Positions 22,628 to 27,133 of a stretch of 27,133 nt of DNA are shown in pieces. The DNA lies in assembly GCA_023391155.1 (NCBI GenBank), contig JAEWBM010000187.1:1-27133 (forward strand). The letters are read 5' to 3'. A model generated the notes under the pieces. It saw only the letters and a program-made list of their open reading frames with translations, had not been told where the DNA came from and ran no database searches. Numbering within the stretch: position 1 is the first letter of the stretch; each line of letters begins with the position of its first letter. Both the position numbers and the translations under genes were made by a program. Source of the DNA: Acidobacteriota bacterium (GTDB lineage Bacteria > Acidobacteriota > Blastocatellia > Pyrinomonadales > Pyrinomonadaceae).

Positions 22628-23266
22628 CTATCGGACTGCTTTATCCTTCAACTCGTGACGATGTCGTGCACCGGCCGCCCGCAGTTTGTCGTAATACCCC
22701 TCGTATTTTTTCTCCAACGCGCCACCGGCAGACTTTTGCATGTGAAACTGAATGTAATCCAAAACGGTCCTGTTATCAGATTCGTCGACCTTGTTCAGGT
22801 TTACTCCCCATTTGACCACGTCGTCCAGAAAATCATCGAAGGCAGAGGCAACCCCATACTTCAATAGATGGCCCCGTGGCACGTCAAATTGGGTGTTGGT
22901 ACAAACCAGATCGTCCTCATATCTCGCCCAAACATCGCGGATCTTGGCGTACTTCACTTCTTTCGAGTCGGACTCCAATACACATGCGGCATCAACGAAC
23001 CGCTGCTCATACATGTAAATTATCCCGGGCCGGGTCTCGTAAAAGTGCTTTCCTTTATGTATTGGATCACGCGAAACTTTCATGTGGTCCCCGATCATTA
23101 TGCAAAGATTCTTAAGCTTGCTCCTATTCGGGCAGGAGGCCGCGGGGCTAGGGGTCGGGAAGGCAGCGACGCTAGCCGCGTTGATCCTGTCGATTTTCTG
23201 TACCGGACCGAAGAGATGCGCAGTGAGACCCGTGAGAACGATGAGAGTGCAAATTAGAAACTTCAT
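22628..23266 (-). CDS. secreted four-cysteine protein, paralog A, ankyrin-like C-terminus
   Basis: The 212-residue product is the first gene of the tandem pair. The signal peptide is MKFLICTLIVLTGLTAHLF. The mature domain repeats the layout of its neighbour, with Cys45, Cys55, Cys95 and Cys122 matching Cys44, 54, 93 and 121 there. Conserved stretches include FYETRP, DAACVLESDS, RGHLLKYGVASAFDDF and KWGVNLNKVDESDNRTVLDY. The first 45 residues differ between paralogs while the rest is close, so the duplication is not very recent or the signal regions evolve fast. AAAGGAA lies about 11 bases before the ATG. Function is unknown. Ankyrin-like ends are known in some toxin-immunity proteins, but nothing nearby supports that here. 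Confidence 0.72.
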   Translation of the reverse strand: MKFLICTLIVLTGLTAHLFGPVQKIDRINAASVAAFPTPSPAASCPNRSKLKNLCIMIGDHMKVSRDPIHKGKHFYETRPGIIYMYEQRFVDAACVLESDSKEVKYAKIRDVWARYEDDLVCTNTQFDVPRGHLLKYGVASAFDDFLDDVVKWGVNLNKVDESDNRTVLDYIQFHMQKSAGGALEKKYEGYYDKLRAAGARHRHELKDKAVR

Positions 23267-23293
23267 TGGTGGGTGTTCCTTTGAATTGAAAAT

Positions 23294-23310
23294 GCTAACG
23301 ATAAGTTAGC
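23294..23310. promoter_or_regulatory. inverted repeat GCTAAC-GATAA-GTTAGC upstream of the paralog pair
   Basis: A perfect 6-bp inverted repeat around a 5-base centre lies 28-44 bp upstream of the start codon of the first paralog (minus strand), within the only plausible promoter region for the pair. It may be an operator or a leader hairpin. No matching second copy was found in the window. Confidence 0.35.
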
Positions 23311-23342
23311 ACGTTGCAAACAATCGCAGCAATTTTTGCCGA

Positions 23343-24062
23343 TCAGATCTCATTCACCATCACGGCCGAAAACGGTTCTATGCCGGGCCGCTGATATTTG
23401 ACAACGAACCTCGGGATCGGCTCTTCCTCGTCTCCCATCATTATGTCGAACTCCTGCTCGACGAGGCCGTTGTCGGCTAACCGCGAAAGGGCACGACGCG
23501 ACAGCGCCCAGGGCAGCTCATCCGGCACCTCGTCATCCTCGCGGCCGCGCGTTACGACCAGCAACTCGCCGCCAAGCGCCACAAGATTTGCTACGGCATC
23601 GATCACGCTCGGCCGCATCTCGATCGGCAGCGGCTGTATCGTGTAATCCTCGAGAACAAAGTCGAACGCCTGGTACCACTCCTTCGGCGGGTAGAGCAGA
23701 TCGGCGGCTGCGAACCGGATCCCCGTATCCCGATGGATATCCCGTGCCCACTCGATCGCCGTACGTGAGATATCAAATGCGGTTACATCAAAGCCTCGCT
23801 CGTATAAAAAACGGGCGTCATCGCCCAGCCCGCACCCGACGACCATCGCACGCCGGCCAATTCCTTCCAGGCCGTATTTCTCGGCCCACCGGACAAGAAA
23901 CTTGTTCGGTTCAAGGTCCGCCCAAGGGATGCGGTCGATATCGCCGGCGGCTTCGCGGTAAAGCTCGTCAAACCAGCCAACGGCATCGCCCCGTTCGGCG
24001 TACCCCGCTGCGATCTCACGTGCACGCTCGCGCGCGGCCTCTTTAGGGTCGTTTTCCTGCAC
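23343..24062 (-). CDS. class I SAM-dependent methyltransferase
   Basis: The Rossmann-type methyltransferase signature is clear: motif I MVVGCGLGDDA (about 73-83) binds the SAM carboxypropyl part, followed by the acidic residue in TAFDIS (Asp97) that holds the ribose. Motif DFVLEDYTIQPL comes next and a typical GGELLVVTRG strand later. The open frame extends to ATG 24203 inside the rhodanese gene, but residues encoded there look random. I choose GTG 24062, two bases after the rhodanese stop, giving 239 residues and a natural helix start (VQENDPKEAARERAREIA). The substrate is unknown; the layout resembles thiopurine/tellurite-type methyltransferases. Tight coupling to a cytoplasmic rhodanese hints at a sulfur or selenium/tellurium thiol substrate, which is inference. 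Confidence 0.85.
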   Translation of the reverse strand: MQENDPKEAARERAREIAAGYAERGDAVGWFDELYREAAGDIDRIPWADLEPNKFLVRWAEKYGLEGIGRRAMVVGCGLGDDARFLYERGFDVTAFDISRTAIEWARDIHRDTGIRFAAADLLYPPKEWYQAFDFVLEDYTIQPLPIEMRPSVIDAVANLVALGGELLVVTRGREDDEVPDELPWALSRRALSRLADNGLVEQEFDIMMGDEEEPIPRFVVKYQRPGIEPFSAVMVNEI

Positions 24063-24064
24063 CT

Positions 24065-24439
24065 CTAGAATGGTATCCCCCACTCTATCGGCGCCTCGGC
24101 TTCCTTCCACGCTGACCACCCCCCGGCCATCGACCACACGTTCGTATAGCCCATTTTCTGGAGCATATCCGCCGCCAGCGCCGAACGATAACCGCCGCCG
24201 CAATAAAGGATGAGTTCCGTTTCCTTGTCCGGATATTCACCGACGATGTCCCGTTCGATAACACCCCGGCCCAGGTGAACCGCCTCCGAGGCATGTCCGT
24301 CATTCCATTCGCTGTCCTCGCGGACGTCGACGAGAACAGCTCCGTCTTTCGACCGTTCAAGTGCGTCGGCGACGCTGATCTCGCGGATGCGGCTTTTTGC
24401 ATCCTCAACGATATCCAAAAATTCCTGTGAGTGTTCCAT
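24065..24439 (-). CDS. cytoplasmic single-domain rhodanese
   Basis: Sulfurtransferase of the single-domain rhodanese family, 124 residues, without a signal peptide. The domain shows VLVDVREDSEW (35-45), GHASEAVHLGRGVIE and the active loop LYCGGGYRSA with persulfide-forming Cys80, then MAGGWSAWKEA. GlpE and PspE are simple members of this family. ATG 24439 is preceded by GAGGAC about ten bases upstream. The methyltransferase starts 2 bp after the stop, so they are one transcript. The opposite-strand lipoprotein gene begins 82 bp away, and the two share a divergent promoter region. It differs from the second rhodanese in the window (21466-21909), which is a lipoprotein. Confidence 0.92.
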   Translation of the reverse strand: MEHSQEFLDIVEDAKSRIREISVADALERSKDGAVLVDVREDSEWNDGHASEAVHLGRGVIERDIVGEYPDKETELILYCGGGYRSALAADMLQKMGYTNVWSMAGGWSAWKEAEAPIEWGIPF

Positions 24440-24476
24440 ACGAATATGTCCTCAAAAGTCCGCACTCCGCGTCTTC

Positions 24477-24501
24477 TGATTTGAACTAATAATACAAATC
24501 A
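24477..24501. promoter_or_regulatory. inverted repeat in the divergent promoter region
   Basis: TGATTTG (24477-24483) and CAAATCA (24495-24501) form a 7-bp inverted repeat with an 11-base centre, in the 82-bp region between the divergent rhodanese and lipoprotein genes. The centre is AT-rich (ACTAATAATA), so it may contain a -10 box. It is a candidate operator serving one or both genes. Confidence 0.4.
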
Positions 24502-24521
24502 TATTTCAGGAGATGTAAATA

Positions 24522-24932
24522 ATGAAAAAGCTAATTTTGATTTCAATTGCGGCGACCGCCGCCCTTCTCACCGGCTGCAGCAAGGACGCCGAGGTCAACG
24601 CATTTATCGCCGAACTCGACGCGACAACAAACGAAATAGTGTCTAAGATCGACGCGAACCCCTCGGCCGCCGGCGTCGCGGATGCTCAAAAAGCCTTCGA
24701 CGCACGCAAGCCGGAGCTCACCGCCAAGTGGAACGAGATCAAGGACGCGGTCGGTGCACAGGTCAGCGCCGATACCAAGAAAAAATTGGAAGAGAGCGTT
24801 GCTAATAATTTGAAAGCTCTCACCGAAGCCTCAATGCGTAACATGATGAAGATGGCCGCCGATAAAGAAGCTTCGGTCAAGTTTCAGCGCCTGTTGACCG
24901 ATTACGGCAAGACGTTTCAACCCTCGGCCTAA
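24522..24932 (+). CDS. small alpha-helical lipoprotein of unknown function
   Basis: The 136-residue product has a classic lipoprotein signal (KKLILISIAATAALLTGC, Cys19) and a mature part made of charged amphipathic helices rich in Ala, Lys and Glu, with no recognised domain. AGGAG lies 9-13 bases before the ATG. The gene stands alone: a divergent gene is on its left and a strong terminator on its right. Short helical lipoproteins of this type are often abundant outer-membrane proteins, but nothing in the sequence proves that. Confidence 0.8.
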   Translation: MKKLILISIAATAALLTGCSKDAEVNAFIAELDATTNEIVSKIDANPSAAGVADAQKAFDARKPELTAKWNEIKDAVGAQVSADTKKKLEESVANNLKALTEASMRNMMKMAADKEASVKFQRLLTDYGKTFQPSA

Positions 24933-24958
24933 GTGCCATTGTTTCCCCCTCGACCCTC

Positions 24959-24992
24959 GGCGACGGTGCGGTTTACCGTCGCCTTTTTGTTT
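24959..24992 (+). terminator. rho-independent terminator after the small lipoprotein gene
   Basis: A perfect 9-bp stem GGCGACGGT (24959-24967) / ACCGTCGCC (24975-24983) with a 7-base loop is followed by TTTTTGTTTG. It is the clearest terminator of the window. Confidence 0.9.
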
Positions 24993-25014
24993 GTATTGGC
25001 CGAGTCGCTATAAT
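24987..25014 (+). promoter_or_regulatory. candidate promoter of lpdA
   Basis: A perfect TATAAT box is at 25009-25014, with TTGTTT at 24987-24992 as a poor -35 box 16 bases upstream, inside the T-tract of the preceding terminator. The expected start would be near 25020, giving a leader of about 35 bases. Only the -10 box is convincing. Confidence 0.5.
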
Positions 25015-25056
25015 ATCCTTTTCGTTTAAACACTTAATAAAAAGGGGCATAAGACA

Positions 25057-26466
25057 TTGGCTGAACAATTTGACGTTACTATCATCGGTGCCGGCCCGGG
25101 CGGATATGTTGCTGCGGTTCGCGGTGCTCAACTGGGATTAAAGGTCGCGATCATCGAAAAAGAGAAGGATGCAAAGCTCGGCGGGACGTGCGGGCTTCGC
25201 GGATGTATACCGACAAAAGCTCTGCTAAATGCGGCACATCTCTATCAAAAAGCCGGCCATTTTGAGGACTTTGGCCTCAAGGTCAAGGGCCTCGATTACG
25301 ACTGGGCGGGCGTTCAGAAATATAAGTCGAATATCGTAGATAAAAATGCCGCGGGCGTGACCTATCTGATGAAAAAGAATAAGGTTACGGTCTTTAACGG
25401 CTTTGGCAAGATCGCCGGCAAGGGCAAGGTCGAGGTCGACCTCGCCGACGGTAAGAAAGAGACGATCCAGACCAAAAACATCATCATCGCCACCGGCTCG
25501 GTGGTTAAGCCGATCCCCGGTTTTGAGACCGACGGCAAACAGGTGGTCAATTCGGACCAGATCCTCGAACTCGAAAAGGTGCCCAAGTCGATGATAGTAA
25601 TGGGCTCCGGAGCCGTCGGCGTTGAATTTGCCAGTGTTTATCATCGGTTTGGCTGTGAGACGACGGTCGTTGAGCTGATGGACCGTATCGTGCCGATCGA
25701 AGACGCCGACGTTTCAAAAGAACTCGCAAGGGCATTCAAGAAGCAGGGCATAAAGACCGAGACCGGCATTAAGCTCGACAAGATGGAAAAGAGCAAGAAA
25801 GGTGTAAAGGTCTCCGGCAAGAACGCTAAAGGCGACGCGGTCTCATTCGAAGCCGAGATGCTGCTTGTTGCTGTCGGCCGTATGCCGTATCTCGACAAAC
25901 TAGGGCTAGAGAACACAAAGGTGAAGCTCAACGACCGGGGCACGGTGAAAGTGAATGAGCTTTGCGAAACCGATGAACCCGGGATCTATGCCATCGGCGA
26001 CGTCATCGATACCGCCTGGCTTGCTCACCTCGCCTCAAAAGAAGGCATCCTTGTAATGGAAAAGATCGCCGGCAAAAAGGTCGAGCCGATCAAGCCGACA
26101 CTTGTTCCGAATTGCACCTACTGCGATCCCGAGGTCGCAAGCGTCGGCCTGACCGAAGCGAAGGCGAAAGAGGCCGGTTACGATGTGAAGGTCGGCAAGT
26201 TCCCGTTCTCAGCCTCCGGCAAAGCACGAATTCTCGGCGAGACCGATGGCTTTGTTAAGGTCGTCGCCGAATCGAAATATGACGAGGTGCTCGGCGTTCA
26301 TATCATCGGCCCGCACGCGACCGAATTGTTGGCGGAATGCGTTGTCGCAATGGCGCTCGAAACCACCGCCGACGAACTCGGCCGCGTGATCCACGCACAC
26401 CCGACCGTCTCCGAGACGATCATGGAAGCCGCCGAGGGCGTTCACGGCATGACGATACACATGTAG
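25057..26466 (+). CDS. lpdA: dihydrolipoyl dehydrogenase (E3)
   Basis: E3 flavoenzyme that re-oxidises dihydrolipoamide of 2-oxo acid dehydrogenase or glycine cleavage complexes, passing electrons to NAD+. It has 469 residues, the usual length. The FAD site is GAGPGG (11-16); the redox disulfide is in GGTCGLRGCIPTKALL (Cys45, Cys50), where GLRG replaces the common LNVG. The NAD site GSGAVGVEFA is in the middle. The catalytic base lies in HAHPTVSE (His448, Glu453). Translation starts at TTG 25057, with AAGGGG nine bases upstream; no ATG fits. A promoter-like TATAAT lies upstream and a hairpin terminator downstream, so it seems to be a single-gene unit. No E1/E2 genes are next to it, so the partner complex is unknown. 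Confidence 0.95.
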   Translation: MAEQFDVTIIGAGPGGYVAAVRGAQLGLKVAIIEKEKDAKLGGTCGLRGCIPTKALLNAAHLYQKAGHFEDFGLKVKGLDYDWAGVQKYKSNIVDKNAAGVTYLMKKNKVTVFNGFGKIAGKGKVEVDLADGKKETIQTKNIIIATGSVVKPIPGFETDGKQVVNSDQILELEKVPKSMIVMGSGAVGVEFASVYHRFGCETTVVELMDRIVPIEDADVSKELARAFKKQGIKTETGIKLDKMEKSKKGVKVSGKNAKGDAVSFEAEMLLVAVGRMPYLDKLGLENTKVKLNDRGTVKVNELCETDEPGIYAIGDVIDTAWLAHLASKEGILVMEKIAGKKVEPIKPTLVPNCTYCDPEVASVGLTEAKAKEAGYDVKVGKFPFSASGKARILGETDGFVKVVAESKYDEVLGVHIIGPHATELLAECVVAMALETTADELGRVIHAHPTVSETIMEAAEGVHGMTIHM

Positions 26467-26488
26467 ACAACAGTTGTCAGTGTTCTGT

Positions 26489-26532
26489 GGCCAGTCGTCA
26501 GCGTACAGATTGACCACTGGCCTTTTTCTTTT
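26489..26532 (+). terminator. terminator between lpdA and serA
   Basis: GGCCAGT (26489-26495) and ACTGGCC (26516-26522) form a 7-bp stem with a 20-base loop, followed by TTTTTCTTTT. It ends directly at the serA start codon, so the serA mRNA either arises from read-through or from a promoter hidden in this short gap. Confidence 0.7.
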
Positions 26533-27133
26533 ATGACGGAGCGGCGATCATCCTACCCCAAAAGCAAGATTAAGATCCTGCTGCTCGAGAACATCTCTGA
26601 CTCGGCGGTGAAAGAATTCGAGGCGCGCGGGTATGGAAATGTCGAGCGGTTGGGCGGAGCTCTGAGCGAGGACGACCTGATCAAGGCGGTAAAGGGGGTG
26701 CATGTCCTCGGGATCCGCTCGAAGACACGGATAACGCCGGCGGTCATCAATGCAGCAGACAAGCTGCTGACGATCGGGGCTTTCTGCATCGGGGTCAACC
26801 AGATCGATCTCGAATCGGCGACGGAACACGGCGTCGCCGTTTTCAACGCACCCTATTCAAATACACGATCGGTGGCCGAGCTGATCATCGGAATGTGCGT
26901 CATGCTCATCCGGCGCTTCCCGGAGAAAAATGCCGCCGCTCATCGCGGGGAATGGCTGAAAGAGGCACGCGGCAGTTACGAGCTTCGCGGAAAGACGCTC
27001 GGCATAATCGGCTACGGCAATATCGGCTCTCAGGTCTCTAATCTGGCAGAGGCGATGGGCATGCAGGTGATCTATTACGACACCGCGACCAAACTGCCGC
27101 ACGGCAATGCAAAGCAGGCACGCGATCTCGGCG
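26533..27133 (+). CDS. serA: D-3-phosphoglycerate dehydrogenase, N-terminal part (cut by window end)
   Basis: SerA oxidises 3-phosphoglycerate to 3-phosphohydroxypyruvate, the first step of serine synthesis. The frame from ATG 26533 stays open to the window end, giving 200 codons of a protein that is usually about 410 residues. The match to E. coli-type SerA is strong throughout: KIKILLLENISDSAV (12-26), IGAFCIGVNQIDL (81-93), VFNAPYSNTRSVAELIIG (103-120), and the NAD-binding GYGNIG (160-165) with Asp183 in YYDTATKLPHGNA. The preceding terminator runs into its start codon and no ribosome binding site is visible, so the start may be further downstream or use a leaderless mRNA. The C-terminal ACT domain is beyond the window. 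Confidence 0.93.
   Translation, partial: MTERRSSYPKSKIKILLLENISDSAVKEFEARGYGNVERLGGALSEDDLIKAVKGVHVLGIRSKTRITPAVINAADKLLTIGAFCIGVNQIDLESATEHGVAVFNAPYSNTRSVAELIIGMCVMLIRRFPEKNAAAHRGEWLKEARGSYELRGKTLGIIGYGNIGSQVSNLAEAMGMQVIYYDTATKLPHGNAKQARDLG

Noticed and set aside
24085..24465. 126-codon minus-strand frame overlapping the cytoplasmic rhodanese
   Set aside because: It is the rhodanese gene in another frame; only the 24065-24439 frame keeps the active-site loop.

Overview
The window most likely comes from an Acidobacteriota genome, probably class Blastocatellia (Pyrinomonadales-like). This placement is an inference. It rests on the GC-rich codon use, on a secreted protein with a netrin-like/TIMP-like N-terminus followed by a carboxypeptidase-regulatory-like domain (a combination I associate with this group), and on short interspersed palindromic repeats. 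No rRNA or tRNA gene is visible to confirm it.

Bases 1-15891, all on the + strand, hold most of a type VI secretion system (T6SS). The order is the tail of an upstream gene (possibly tssA), tssB, tssC, hcp, tssE, a small class-3 lipase, tssF, tssG, clpV (tssH), vgrG, a LysM/zinc-metallopeptidase protein, a lipoprotein and a PAAR tip protein. The sheath (TssB/C), tube (Hcp), part of the baseplate (TssE/F/G), recycling ATPase (ClpV) and spike (VgrG/PAAR) are all here. The membrane complex genes (tssJ, tssL, tssM) and tssK are absent and presumably lie upstream. The last four genes look like an effector cassette. VgrG ends in a transthyretin-like domain, a known cargo adaptor in other VgrGs. The next gene has an N-terminal LysM-like domain and a C-terminal HEIGH zinc site. 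The lipoprotein is a candidate periplasmic immunity protein, and the PAAR caps the spike. The lipase between tssE and tssF is a second candidate effector, with a readable Ser-Asp-His triad and no obvious immunity gene.

From 15895 the strand flips. fumC (class II fumarase) converges on the PAAR gene with 3 bp between stop codons. Bases 17272-17750 are mostly non-coding, with phased TGTCCC hexamers, simple repeats and a truncated signal-peptide ORF. Bases 17751-20452 (minus) carry three poorly characterised envelope proteins: a two-helix membrane protein, a lipoprotein and the netrin-like protein. REP-like palindromes sit between them.

Bases 20894-24439 (minus) hold a translationally coupled rhodanese lipoprotein and TlpA-like thioredoxin, a tandem pair of secreted four-cysteine paralogs, and a cytoplasmic rhodanese followed 2 bp later by a SAM methyltransferase. 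Bases 24522-27133 (plus) hold a small lipoprotein with a strong terminator, lpdA (dihydrolipoyl dehydrogenase, UUG start) with its own promoter and terminator, and the first 200 codons of serA, cut by the window end.

The most original material is the VgrG-TTR/LysM-metallopeptidase/lipoprotein/PAAR cassette and the lipase inside the structural operon. The remaining T6SS and housekeeping genes are recognisable and ordinary.
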